Shown here: in pieces, positions 1 through 11,885 of the stretch
Position numbering within the stretch: position 1 is the stretch's first letter
Layout of the letters: every line of letters starts with the position of its first letter
Assembly (NCBI RefSeq): GCF_018139145.2
Contig: NC_059476.1
Span: 12,083,001-12,147,000 of the forward strand
Length of the DNA stretch: 64,000 nt
Source: Gymnogyps californianus
Lineage: Eukaryota > Chordata > Aves > Accipitriformes > Cathartidae
Direction: 5' to 3'
Program-made: the position numbers and the translations under genes
The notes under the pieces: generated by a model
The model's database searches: none
Told to the model about the DNA's origin: nothing
Seen by the model: the letters and a program-made list of their open reading frames with translations, nothing else

Positions 1-3000
1 GGGGTGGAGGGGGATAGGTATTATATTTTTTTTTATTCTTTTGGTTTTGCTGTCCATGCTGAAAATATGCACCCAGCCCAAGGGCGATGTGTGTTGTCTT
101 TATTCTGTCAAGCTGCTGTGGCTGTAGGAGTGCGGAAAGCTGGCAGCTAGTAAAACAGCGCACTTTATTCAGAACGTGCAAACGTATAATCAGTGCTTGC
201 TATGCGTGGAGTTCACCTCGCTTCAGTAGGTGCTGCAGAGCTTTTTTCTATGGCCCTGTTTTATAAGCAGTGTTTTTCTATAAATACGCTAGAATTAAAC
301 ATTAGCATTAGAAAGGAGGAAGTGGGAGCACTGCTTTAATTCATCTAGGCTTCATCAGCATAAAAATACGTCAGGCATTTCTTTCATGAAGCTTAACGGG
401 AACATACATATAGATGGGATTTCAGGTCTGTAGTATATTTTTCTCTCTTCTCAAATAGTAAAATTTCTCTTAGAAAAAACATGTTAAACATATTGTGGGG
501 AAAAAAAAAGGCAGTTTTAAGTGTGTTATTAAACCTCTTCTATTACCACTTTCAGTTGTGAACCAACATGTGTATAGATTGCTTTCATTCATGAACGGCT
601 GCAATCAGTGAGGTATTTACTGCCATTTTTCAATGACTGTAGAAATCAGTAGGCTCATCACAACATCAGTCACTTGTGCTTCATCACTTGAAGTCGGTAG
701 GGGAGGCAGAGCACTGCTGGGGGCACCTCTCCTTCGTGTTGGTGTTGCAGCAGAATCTCAGGGGCAAACCGGGGAACCGGGCTTTGGTTGACGCTTTGGT
801 TAGACCCTGCAGAAACCAGTGTTTAATGGCACTCTGAACACACAACCAGATATTCTGATATTCTAATTTCAGCTTGCGAAACAAAGGCAATGAGAAAGTA
901 TCTTCCCCAAGGTCAAGCAGGATAACTGTGGGACAGCCAAGAATACCTCTCCTCCTGAACTACTCACGTCAAGCGCGAATCCTAAGGCAGCAAGGCAATA
1001 GCGCATCTTTCTCTCGCCTTTGAATTCAGTGGAGATCGTAGCAGGTGAAGTGAGAGAAACCAGCCCTTTCTCGACAGACCTGGGCATGCGCATACGTCTC
1101 AGTGTGCTCAATCCACCAGGCTTTCGAGGAATGAGGAGCACTTATTCTGAAAAACATGCAAGCCAGCCACACATAGATTTCCTTTCCAATAAGTTTTTTT
1201 TTTTCTTGAGCAAAGTTACCAAGCTCTTCTGCCCTCAAGCCCTGTAGTCGCCCCTGTGCCTTGCAATGCAAGAGTCTGACCTCTCACCAAAACCTGCAGA
1301 AATGCCTGTATCTTTGCCAGTGAGTAACCGCCTGTCAAAAAACTTAGAAGAGGAAGCCTTAAGCCTGCAAGACCCTTAAAAAGCTGTGTTTGATAAGGGG
1401 TGGATGTAAGTACAGGTTCAGATGCTGGCTGCACAGCGTTAGTCAGTAATATCTGTGTTGCAATGGTGGGCACCCGTTCCCACCATCCGCAGGCCCTTTT
1501 CTTGCTCTTTCTTGTCTCCGGTGCCGATGTTGTGGCAGGCAGCGGACACCCCTGCTCCCTGTCCACAACCACAGTGGGCTCCAAGGGGTGCCGGGAGGTG
1601 ATCGCTGTAAGGGGTAATAGGCCGTAAGGCATCTATATACCTATATACAAAGTGCAAATGTGCAATCAGGGGTGATAATGACACTTGTTCCTGTGATTTG
1701 GGAGCGATCCGGTGCTGCTGGCCACAGCTCCTTTCAGAGGAGGAGAGCGGAGCAGTAGCCGCTCAGTCGCTCCTGCCAGCCCAGCTCCGGGAGGCAGCCG
1801 GGCAGTGGGTAGCCGTATGCCTCTGCTGCCCGGCACTGCGTGCAGAACATTAGCTCTTCTCTGTGAAGCGGCTGCCGTGCGTTTTATAAGCTGCTGGGGG
1901 TGGGAGGGCAGCCATCCTGCCAGGCCCCAGGAGACCTGCCAGGCTCTCTCCTGTCATTTCCTCACAGTGCGTGCTCTGCCGACCATGAAAAGCACCGGAG
2001 TCTCTTTTTGCTTTTTCTTTTCTGACTCTGTTTCTATTTACTTTAAACAACTCAAAACAGTCAGGCAGTTTCTTTTTAAAAATAATGAAAAAAAGTTTCT
2101 CTTGATCTTTATGATCCTTTGAATGTGTAAAGGTAAATAATTATTGTTGACTGTTAAGTATTCATCCATAAACCCATTCATCCCGCAACATTTTAAGAAA
2201 GCTAACATGCTTGTCAAGAAGAGAGTGGCAGGGTAAAACAACGGTGTAAAATGAACAATAGAAAAAGGTTCCTTTTAAAAACAGTGTATTTTCTTATGAA
2301 TGAATCTGCTGCAGGTTTGTTAAGGGCAAGCAGTTGTTATGCTCATTGTCTTTCAGCTGAGCCTCTCTATGAATAAAATGTGGTTGTGGCTGAATTAATT
2401 TCACTTGGTTGGCTAATTTCATAAAGCAAGCCGTTGCATACACACGAAACGGGTTACAGGGGTGGGTGCCGCGGCGGGGCCGTGCCGGGAGCTCTGCCGG
2501 CAGGCGGCGCGGGCCGGGCCGGCTCCTGCGGTGGGGCGAGAGGGGCCGCATCCTGCCGAGAGGTGGAAACCATCGACGTTTTTCTTGGCTCTGACGCAAC
2601 AAAGAGCTTTGTTGCATTTGGAAATTCTGTGAAAGAAACTGTCGCTCTGCCTTTCTTCTTTTTTAACCCCCAGACCAGGGAAGGGCCTCACAGCGGGCTG
2701 TTTATGGGGTCAGCCGTGCTGGAGGGCACCTCCAGATGCACCCCCAGACCTGTTTTTGGGTGGGTGGTGTGTGAAGGAGAAGCGAACCAGGGACCGGGGA
2801 CCCCACGGAGCTGTTGCACGGTGGCTGCCCCAGCAGTGAGGGTGGCAGTCCACAGCACCCCTTGGCTTCGGTGGGGGGTGCCCCGGAGCGGGGCTGGGTC
2901 GTCACCAGCTCACCGGCATCAGGGCAGGTGGGTGGCCGCTTTCGGGGGGCTGCGTGACGTTCCTGAGGTGCGGGGGACACACCTGCTCATCCGCCAGCAG

Positions 3001-4657
3001 GGCTTGGGGACAGCCCTGGGAGGACAGGATCAACTGTCAAAATAAATCATAAGCGAGGGTGACGTCTGAAGACCTGCCTAATCCCAAACTCCAGGTGAAA
3101 GATGGCCAGCTCAGACATCAGCGTGAGCCTGGGGGATCAGAGGGTGAATTAACAGCAGTCAATTTTACTTCCAAAGAATCTCGTCGTGTTCAAGCGAGCA
3201 GTAAACGTGATCTTGGCAGTAAGAGAGCCACGCAGACATAAATATATGCATCCCATCTGCGGGACTGGCTGCTTGCTCTGAAGCTGTGTCCACAGAAAGA
3301 CTGATTATTTGCTGTTATGAAAGAGTGGGTGAGGGACCGAGGGGAAGCAGCGGTGCCTGTCGTGGCCCCAGAAGTGTTGCTAGTTGGATGATATCATTGA
3401 CCAAAGGGATATTTTGCAACCCGTTCGCAGCAGTGCCAGGACACAGACTAACCGAGGGCCACAGAGACTCCCTGGGGGAATTGGCGGGTGGATGCAGAGA
3501 AGTGGCTGAATGCCTGCGCTCGGCATGCGTGGTGAGCCGGGCTGCGGGGCAAGGGGCAGAGAGAGCCCGCATGGGTCTGTGACCCATGCCGCCTCGTTTC
3601 AGGGCAACTTTTTCAGTCTTTGTGGCCGGTACAAACAAAATTACGTTTGACAGAGATACCAGACTGGACATCTGACTTCCACAGAGCATCCTGAAATACC
3701 AAAAATTCCCTTTCCTCCTGCCTCTGCTCCCCATTAGCACCCTTGAAGGAAGCAGCTGCGGTAAATTTGTGATTAGATTAGAACAAAAATCATGATTTTG
3801 GCTGACCGCATACATCCAACAAAGTAATACACATCCAAACTGATGAATCGCATCAGAATCACATTGCCTGGATTTTATTCCCTCTTTGAGCCATCCGTCT
3901 GCAGCCTCCGGATCCACAAACAAATGTGATTTTCTAATTGGGGCACCAAAACCAGCCCCAGGAAAAGGCAGACTTCCTTCTGCAAGGCATTTTCACGCTA
4001 AGGCAGGTGAGCTGCTGGCCTTATGGCATCTGACCAACTTTCACAAGCTGCAGCAACTTCACCTGACACCGGGTGGCCTCCGCTAAGTGTGAAATTTCCT
4101 CCTGTACTTTGAAGATCAAAGGACAGTAAAGATAACTTCCAGCTTTATCATGGAAACTAAAACCACTACCCCAGGGATTATCGTGGACCTCCCTCCCTGT
4201 TAGTGCTCAGCATTTTTCAGGCTCTTCCCAGGCTGAGCCCAGGGGCATCAGGACATCCTTCTCCTATCACACCCAAGCTGGCAGGCGTCACCGGTGCAGC
4301 TTTTCACAGTTCGGTCCAGATAATGGGCATCTTTTTTATCTTTTCCAGCCCTCCGAGGAAGCATCTCGCTGTTTATTCTGTGTGATCTCCCCTTGCCCCA
4401 GCCCGCTGTCCCCCCTGGCATCCCCAGCTCCCTCCCGCAGGGGGGCTGAAGAGAAGGAAATGGGAAGAGAAACCAAGAAACGGAGATGGGAATGCTGTCT
4501 GAAGCCTCTTGGCAGCCTCCCCTGCTGTCTGCAGACATCCCCCACTTGTCCCGATGACCTTTCCCCAGGATCCCACAAGCCAGAGCATCGAGCAGGGCAG
4601 TAGCTGGTTATGCAGAAGCCTTCTGCTTCCCCCTTCTTCCCCACGCACACAGCCGAG
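1..4657. other. Downstream flank of DUSP5, no gene recognised
   Basis: The left part (1-700 and 2030-2400) is AT-rich, the rest mixed. Open frames are short and match nothing I know; the longest (2434-3045, 3315-3923) sit in GC-rich sequence and overlap on both strands. Apart from the GC-rich patch at 2450-2570 nothing specific was found. SMC3, the expected neighbour on this side, is not visible. Confidence 0.6.
2450..2570. promoter_or_regulatory. Small CpG/GC-rich patch in downstream flank
   Basis: Very GC-rich stretch (GCCGCGGCGGGGCCGTGCC and following) with a sharp edge against AT-rich DNA on the left. Possible orphan CpG island. It is not linked to a recognised exon. Confidence 0.4.
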
Positions 4658-4922
4658 GCGTATCCACATCAGATGTCACATTCAAGCCCAGAAAAACTCC
4701 TTGCAGCTGGGTTTGGTAATCAGAACTGCCAGGAGCCACTTTAGCACTTAGTAGCACAGGGAACAACATACCCTCCCCTTCTCCCCACTGGTGGCCCCTG
4801 ATCAATTCTCTCAAGCGTATCCGCCTGTGTATGTCATGCTGACTGCCAGAAAACCAGCTGCTCTTCACAGCTGGATTTAGTAAACTGAACTGTGTCAATG
4901 CTTTAGCACTCGGTAGCACACA
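4658..4922. repeat. Diverged tandem duplication, two copies about 160 bp apart
   Basis: Copy 1 is 4658-4757 and copy 2 is 4815-4921. Shared blocks keep order: GCGTATCC (4658 and 4815), GCCAGAAAA-type block, CAGCTGG-TTT-GTAA, GAACTG, and TTTAGCAC..GTAGCACA (4740 and 4902). The offset drifts from 157 to 162 bp, so small indels have built up. No known family was recognised. It may be a local duplication or two relics of one element. Confidence 0.6.
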
Positions 4923-5051
4923 GATTTCTCGCCACCCACCCAGGGCTCCCATCGCCTGCTTCCTGGCAGAGCGGCTGCTCTACCCCGCGGTGGTTGTCTG
5001 AAAGCACTGCCCGATTGGTTTTGTTTTTAGCTTAGTAAAACATTATATCCC

Positions 5052-5080
5052 GGGGGGGGGGGGGGAAGAAAAAAAAAAAA
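5052..5080. repeat. G14 run followed by an A-rich tract
   Basis: Fourteen consecutive G (5052-5065), then AAGAA and ten A. Low-complexity sequence that is prone to length errors in assembly. Confidence 0.9.
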
Positions 5081-6010
5081 CCCAACAAACTCTCTCTCGT
5101 AATATGGAACATATGGCCTCACAAGCACAGTACAATAAATATATCACGGTAATGAGATTTTGTGCTTAGGATAGCCTTTGTCCATGGGTCTAATGTGCAT
5201 TGCAAACATATGAAAAGAGCTTTATGCCTTTCTCAGAATGAGATTGATATCATTATCCCTGATGCAAGGCAGGACGCAGAGACATACGGGTAAAGCCTGC
5301 GAGAAACATTTAGAGAGAAATTCAGGTCCACTCTAGCAGCAAAATGCTTCTTGCGTGAGCAAAGCCACATCAGCAAAGCTCTGCTTTTTACCAACAGAGC
5401 AGAAACATCCTCTGCAGGAGAAATTGAGCTGTGCTGTGGAAAACACAGTTTTGCTGCTACAATACTTTTCTATGTACTCAAGGGATCCGTCTGGTCAGCT
5501 CGGTCAGTCCAGGTCTCACTCATTTCCTTTATGCTTTTGACAAATGTGACTGTGCCAGCAGGAGTGTACAGAGCAGCTGCATCGCTTGCCCTGGAAAGCC
5601 AAGGGCAGAGCCCATAATCAATCCCAGACTGCCTGACCCCCTGGGCTCTCCGTTAGCCACAGTAATTACTCAGGGCAACGTGGGCATTGCTAGGAAGACC
5701 TCGGGTTGAAGGCATCTCTAGGAGATGAACACGCAGAGTTCTGCTCCATCGCTGTTAGAAATCTGCTTCATCTTGGCCAGTCTCCCGGGGCCCAGCCGGA
5801 TGGCAGTTAATGGTCATGCTGGAATTCATGTCAATTGATTTTCCAGTTAACTTGACTTAACATGATTGGAGGCATTAGAGCAGAGAGGATATACCCGTTG
5901 TTCCAGTTTGAGTCCTGTAGACCTCATATTCCATTTCAATGCAGCAGCAAGTTTAGTTCCAATTAGAACAAACGGTTCCTTAAAATAAAGATTTAACGTA
6001 AAGATTCATC

Positions 6011-6087
6011 CAGGGCCTGATCCGAAGCCCATTGCGTTCAGGAGCCGTCCTCCCCACTGAAGACAATAGGCTTTGGATCAGGGCCTG
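6011..6087. repeat. Palindromic MITE-like relic
   Basis: Two 24-bp arms (6011-6034 and 6064-6087) match in inverted orientation at 21 of 24 positions around a 29-bp spacer. The core GGCCTGATCC..AAGCC resembles a short palindromic repeat that I recall as common in turtle, crocodile and bird genomes. The exact family name would need a repeat library. Confidence 0.65.
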
Positions 6088-6289
6088 GAGGCAGCTTGCA
6101 ATGTATGGGCAATTTAATAACGAGAGATGACTCACTATCAAATGCTGTCTGCTTTACAAAGGAGTCTCAGAAATGGAGTATCTGTGTGACAGAAATAAAC
6201 CGCTATTCACACACACACAAAAAAAAGAGAGCCCATGAAAAACTATATTATCACTTCACTCGGGAGACGTAAGCCTCATCCGATGAACG

Positions 6290-6330
6290 CTCACTCATGT
6301 GAGTAACTTTACTAACATGAGTGGCTCAGT
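6290..6330. repeat. Small inverted repeat, likely part of the same relic family
   Basis: CACTCATGT (6292-6300) and ACATGAGTG (6315-6323) form a 9-bp hairpin with a 14-nt loop. The CTCATGTGAGTAA-type centre resembles the interior of archosaur/turtle palindromic repeats. It lies about 200 bp from the relic at 6011-6087. Confidence 0.4.
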
Positions 6331-9300
6331 AAAACCAAGTCTGGAGAAATGGTTATGCCAAAGGGGTTTGAGGTCTTTATCAGTTTGCCTGTCATTTCTG
6401 AGCGTCTAACAGGCCCAGCAGATCAGACACCTTCATGTGCTGCCTGTCCTGAAATCCTAGTCGTGACCGCAGGGAGCATGGGCTGAGGCTGGGGCAGGGA
6501 CCCCTGGTGTCATGTAGGTGTAGGATTTACACTACAGGTGTTTCCCACTTCTGCTCATGTACAGCATGTCCAATGGGTCCCATGGATCCCGTGCATGCTT
6601 GTCTCCTAGAGGTGCTTTCCACCCGTGGTCTCCCTAGCATGGGTCCTTTTCTGGTGTAGGCAAAAAATCCCTGACAGAAATATGAGAGTCCTAGGGCAAT
6701 GCTGTCCCTTTGGGGCTTTGTGCTTCTTTATCCCTTTCTATCTACCACGGTCACTCCTGGTCTTGAGTTACTGGCTTTCTGTGTTTGTTTGGTGTTTGTA
6801 CAGCTCCTAGCACAACAGATCCTGCTAGGATTCCCAGGAGCTACAAATAACAGCCAGTGACTTCCATGGGGTAGGCTAGTACTTGAGAGGGATATCTAGG
6901 GACCATAAATCCTCTTTAATAACTAGACAAAGATGGAAGAAGTGCTGAGCATTTCAGCTGTAACCACAGAAGCCATTTCTCTTGGTAACCTTTACAATCC
7001 CTGCAAGTGTTCATAGGCGGGATGCATAGGGATGCATCACTGCTGCTAATAGAAAAATGAACCCATTTGGTAAACCTTACTTAGATGTCAGAGTGCTTTG
7101 AATTTTGAAGCTGAAATAAACAGATTGAAATGACCCCATAGTTTGTAATGCAATGGTAAAACAAAGTAGGACTTTACAACTGAGGCCCCAGTGTCAGAAC
7201 TTCATTTGATTTTCTCTGATGACTCAACCTGTTTCACAAGCTATTTTCATATTCCCTATTTAGCGAACTTACTCATGTCTCGGTAAAAGCCTACGATGCG
7301 ATAAAGCCAAGGAACCGTAATGTGTGGTACTGGTAACACCTCCCACGCCAAAAAAAATCCTACTTCCATATTTATGTGGCTCTGCAAATTGGTTCCTGCC
7401 TTTTTCTCCCCAGAGAGTGAGCTGGCAGCGTGTCTCCTCTCCAATTAGCATGAAGCTGTGAAAAGTGGAGATGGAGGGTCAAATTGACCATGCCTGGAGC
7501 CTCACTTATTTTAGCCAGGTTACAGGCACATTTGGACCTTTGACTTCCCTGCAAGGCAAGTGTTGTTTTTAGCGTGCAAATAACAACGCCTGCAGAATAC
7601 CTTGTTCATTCACACTTTGTCTCCTGAAAAAAAGAAGCTCGCCACCAGAAGGCAAGAAGCTAGGAAGAGCTACCTACCTTGTGTTGCTCAGGGACTGGGG
7701 ATGAGCACCTCAGTAGAAACTCCCCATGGAGCAGGTGAATTTTACCTGGGTTTTACTGGCCAGGATGTACTTTCTGCCTTTTGGAAAGTCTTTTAATCAG
7801 AGAAGCAGGAGAAGCCTTTGTAACCAGCATAGGCTGCAAATCACACCAGCAAATGTATGGACTAAAGGAACACATAGGGACACTTAAGGACAACACCCAC
7901 CCATCCACCCCCACCCCAGATCTCTTCACAATCTGATTTGCAACCATCTAAAGACATGTATTTTTTGTGGCAGTTTTTTGAAGAGTTTGTTTGTCTTGGA
8001 GAGAGACGAGAAAGGCAGCATATGCAAAGCAGAGACAGGGGCTGAGCAACAGCACTCACGCTTGCAACATGACTGCTCTTTGCAAGCCTAAAAGCAAGGG
8101 GCCAAAAGCTACATGGCACAAGCCCTCTTCAGTCCCACACCAGGATGTGAAACAGCTCCCAAGTGACACCAAGGAGTCCAGGACATAAGGGTACACCATC
8201 ACGAGTGTCAATAGAGAGAGATGCTCACGTCCCAGGGCAGCCCTGAACCAGCACTTCCATGGGCAGCAGAACCTGCAAAATCCCCTTTTCTGTGACATTT
8301 CCTCTCATCATCTTTGGATTCAGATATCATAAGGGATAAGCTCTAATCAAAGTTTTGCCTAAGGCTACAGCGTTCCTGGCATCTTTCCCTCACTTGCATT
8401 TTCTGATGTCTGAAAGCATCCTTCTATAGCCTTCCCCTTGCTGTTACAGCTACGTAGGTCTCTACTTTTCATCAGAACTTTGTTTTTGAGATCCCTCCTC
8501 CTCCACCAAGCTTAGCTGGCGGATGGACACAGGCACAGTGAAACGGCCAGTTCAGCCCCCGTTACTGTCAGCCCCCATCCTTCAGCTCTGACATTACCCA
8601 TGCACCTGCCTGATCTGAACTTCCATCCCTAGGAGCGAGCTACCCAAAACCAAGCCCATCTGGGCTATAAAAGTTCCCTAAATCTTCCATCCTACCCAAT
8701 CTGGTGAATTTGCTCAGCACACAAGCCACAAAACACTATCATCAGAGCTGTTCCCTTCCCTAAGGATGGAGGTAGCTGTTGTGTGCTGGTGTCTGGAAGC
8801 AGAGAGCCAGGGTTCTTGCCCTGCCCATGCAGGTTCAAACTCACACATCTCAGCTCCCAGGTAGGTGCCATCCTGATTTGTCACACTCACCTTCACACAT
8901 TGGTGCTTGGGTTCTCAGCTCCTCCCTGCCTGTGGGAGCAGCACGGCCAGGGAGAGAGGAGACCACGTACCTTCAGCCCGGAGCCCTGCAGTCACATGGC
9001 TGTGATGTCCCTTCAGAAAGGTAGGATCTGCCAAGCTGGCCAAGGGAGGAGCTGAGCTGGGGGCAGAGGTCTTACATTAGCACTGAAACAGCAAAGCAGG
9101 CACCAGCACAAGCGTAGGAGCACATCCCTCCGGGAGGCAGCATTTACATCCCACTCTGCAGGGAGGAGACGTGGCTTGGGACCAGCCAAGCAGAGGGGAA
9201 CAATGCCCTGGGCAGGAGCACAAACCTCAAGCTCCTGTGCCCAGGCATGACAACAACCCCTTTTCAGGCTCCTGCAGGGCTCTGGCCCTCCATACTTGCT

Positions 9301-10228
9301 GAATCGCAGCCCAGCATCTCCCCCTGCCAACACTATCCACCAACACTCTGTGCCAAAGCCCAGGATCAGAGCCCCTCTCCAAAACCAGAGCAGCTGCCTT
9401 CCCTCTCTGCTAAATACCTGGCTCCTCTGCCTGGCCTGTTATCTTTTCCAGCTGCTGTGGTCAAATCTGCTAAGGTCAGCAGTCCCTCCGTTAACCCCTT
9501 CAGCCCGCTGCCTCATGCTCTGCAGGTTCCCATAGCAAACATCATCAGCTCTGCAGAGGGTTTCAGCTTCCTCATCCTTCAGAGACAAAGCTGGTCACTC
9601 CCCCAGAAGGGGTTTTATGCTGTTTTCATGAGAGCTGTTGGCTGCTCTGTTTCTGTCAAGGTTGTAGGTCTCTGCGGTCAGGATGCGGCCCCTCTCACTA
9701 AGCCTACCAGCCTTTCTGCTTGGGGGAGCTATTGGGGGCTGAGAGGCCTTTTCACTGCAACTGGCCATGGGTGTCCAGAGAGCACTTTCCAGACCCATCA
9801 GATCTCTTAGAAAATTAATTGATCTGCTCTTACTAGATCACCTGCCTCACCTCCCCAGCTGCTGGTTGCCATGTTTGGATTTCCCAGAGCCCAGACAGGG
9901 CTGCTGCCATGTCCCCCTGACACAGGGAAGAAATCCAAGGCTCATCATCTCCAATCACAGCTTCTCACCTGTCAGATTTGCTTCCCTGGGGGTAAGAAGT
10001 TACAAATGAATGAACCCCACAGGGCACAGATGCTTTGTAACCCAGACATCTACCATAAATTTTTCAACTCGATAACTTGGAAATGCAGATTGTAAATGTG
10101 CTGCAGTGATGAGCCAGAAAGAGCCTAAAAACTTCCAGATGAAAAGGGGTATGAAATGGCTCAGAGATGCTGGCACTTCAAATTAATTTTTTCATTAAAA
10201 AAAGTGAAAAGATGAGCATTACGCATAC

Positions 10229-10310
10229 GCCCTGGTCCCTGGTGTGATGCTCATAGGTGGCCCATGGCACCCTCCAGGCCACCCAAGAGTGTTATGCCAG
10301 GGACCAGGGC
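10229..10310 (+). other. Bulge-free hairpin, microRNA-precursor-like or palindromic repeat
   Basis: Positions 10229-10262 fold on 10277-10310 over 34 positions without a bulge. There are 27 Watson-Crick pairs, 5 G-U wobbles and 2 mismatches, around a 14-nt loop (10263-10276). The outer 14 bp are perfect (GCCCTGGTCCCTGG and its complement), as are the inner 7 bp (GGTGGCC and its complement). All wobbles are G-U only if the plus strand is the RNA. A short basal stem (10223-10226 with 10311-10314) may extend it past a 2-nt bulge. The size fits a pre-microRNA, but a decayed MITE or inverted duplication is just as plausible. It lies about 0.4 kb beyond the DUSP5 3' end, on the opposite strand. I do not recognise a known microRNA. 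Confidence 0.5.
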
Positions 10311-10679
10311 ATGCAGCATCCTGTGGCGTGTGCTCGGGAAGGAAGTGGGGGCCGTGCCTAGTTCAGATTTTCATCTTCAGCAAGATGGCAAGTCTTATAT
10401 GCATGAATCAAAACAGAAGTGTCTGCCCAGCTGCTGGGAAGTGATGCTACCATGACTCATGTCATTCTGTTTAAAACAATCCTCCCCCTCACCTTCTCCC
10501 CTCCACAGAGATGCACCTTGGAGTCTTTCAGCACAGAGCCCAGTGATGCTTACCCTCTTCTACCTCCTTACACCACTTTTGGGCCATGGCATTTTTCTCA
10601 AGTGACCTCTCCTGCCACCGAGCTCTGCCAAGGCACTTTTGCAGCTCGCTCCAAGTACAACAAACAGCTTTCTTTTCCT
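10311..10679. other. Short spacer between hairpin and DUSP5 3' end
   Basis: Nothing specific except an AP-1-type heptamer at 10453. Part of it may belong to a longer DUSP5 3' UTR if a more distal signal is used. Confidence 0.5.
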
Positions 10680-10694
10680 GGCATTTTTTTTTCC

Positions 10695-10700
10695 TTTATT
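10695..10700 (-). terminator. DUSP5: Distal polyadenylation signal AATAAA for DUSP5
   Basis: Minus-strand AATAAA, about 1.19 kb after the stop codon. It is favoured because of the family's usual 3' UTR length. It lies in an A-rich minus-strand stretch. Without transcript data it cannot be separated from the proximal signal. Confidence 0.5.
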
Positions 10701-11514
10701 TTTTTACACTCCATAAAAACCATTTCAGGTTTTCTTTCACATTCACGAGATCTCCTGGAAATTATTGCCATTTCCCATACATATTACATATTAAAAAAAG
10801 TAAAAAGGTCAACAGACAAAGAGAGGCGCTCGTTCTGAACTCCCTGCAGACACAGAAGCCAATGCGAGCGAGAGAGAAACCGGTTTTCACAGACAAAGGC
10901 TGGCTAGAGGTGACCACACTAAGCAAGCCACGTAACACTGAACAAGACCACTTGACCACACACAATACACATCAGGAATACTTGGGAAGGGATGGAGGAA
11001 GAGTTGGCTTGGAGCTGAGCTTGTCAGGGTTTTTTTGGTGTAAAATCCAGCAGTTACAGTGTTATCTGACAGGAAGTAACTCGGATGAGGATTGTGGAGA
11101 CATTTAAGTATTCTAGGGCTGTTCTTAAATAACAGACAGGAGGATAATAGCTCAGCAGGGTAGCCTGATAGCTTCAGTTAAGTCCCCTGCTTCAGTTAAA
11201 AGCACATCCAGTACAAAGGCAAATGCAGAAGTACAGGAGGTGCCACACCTGAATGGATCCACAGTTTGGTATCCAGTTACCCTGTGCTCAATACCTGACA
11301 CTTCAGAGGCTGGAGAAGGAGAAAGGATTTTCACCTGGTTGTGCAACAGTGTCCTCTGAAAGGAGCTCCCTCCCGCCACCCCAGCCCTTTGCTCCCTGAA
11401 ACGTGACACAGGAGAGGGGAGGAGGAAAGCCAGAGAAAAAGCAGAACAAATATTCACTCCCATCACCTCTGCGGTTGTAAAGGTGTCGTTTTGCTTTCTT
11501 CCCCACTGCTGCTG

Positions 11515-11520
11515 TTTATT
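11515..11520 (-). terminator. DUSP5: Proximal polyadenylation signal AATAAA for DUSP5
   Basis: Minus-strand AATAAA, about 0.37 kb after the stop codon. Use of this signal would keep only one or two of the three AUUUA motifs, so it could change mRNA stability. It is a candidate only. Confidence 0.35.
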
Positions 11521-11885
11521 GCTTGAAACTTTAAATAAGGGTCTTTTCAAAAATAAGAAAGGAAGGAGATGGGAACTAAGAACATACTAAATGGATTTCT
11601 CATTGCTCCCCAGGAATCTGGAAATACAGTAGTGGGTGCACACTCTGTGGATAAAAACCTAAAAAAGCACTTTTTTTAAAAAAGGACAATAAAAATTCAG
11701 AAAACCTGCCACACTTAGAGCACTTGCGTCTTACAGTCACAGCATACAGGAAGTATGACCCACGACAACCACTCCATCTCAGACTAAGTCTATGAGGTTT
11801 CTCTATTGCACGTTCATGAAATGTTCTTCTTGGGGTCACAGTTCGGATCAGAGGACCACACCAGCTCTGGTCTCCCCCCGGGTGT

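Larger units (their letters stand above)
4923..10228. other. Intergenic, no gene recognised
   Basis: Besides the G14 run and the inverted repeats at 6.0-6.3 kb, this stretch shows unremarkable non-coding DNA. AP-1-type heptamers occur at 6128 and 7220. Open frames such as 9247-9810 (187 codons) have no recognisable domain. Confidence 0.6.
10680..11885 (-). other. DUSP5: DUSP5 3' UTR (inferred)
   Basis: Sequence after the stop codon down to just past the AATAAA at 10700-10695 (minus strand). An earlier AATAAA sits at 11520-11515. The distal signal gives a 3' UTR of about 1.2 kb, similar to the human transcript as I recall it; the proximal one would give about 0.37 kb, so alternative ends are possible. 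Three AUUUA pentamers (minus strand at 11592-11588, 11536-11532 and 11130-11126) fit an unstable immediate-early mRNA, though they are isolated and not a classic overlapping ARE. The exact cleavage site is inference. Confidence 0.6.

Noticed and set aside
1..10679. Possible SMC3 exons downstream of DUSP5
   Set aside because: Searched the translations for SMC hinge, Walker and signature motifs and found none; SMC3 must lie outside the window if synteny holds.
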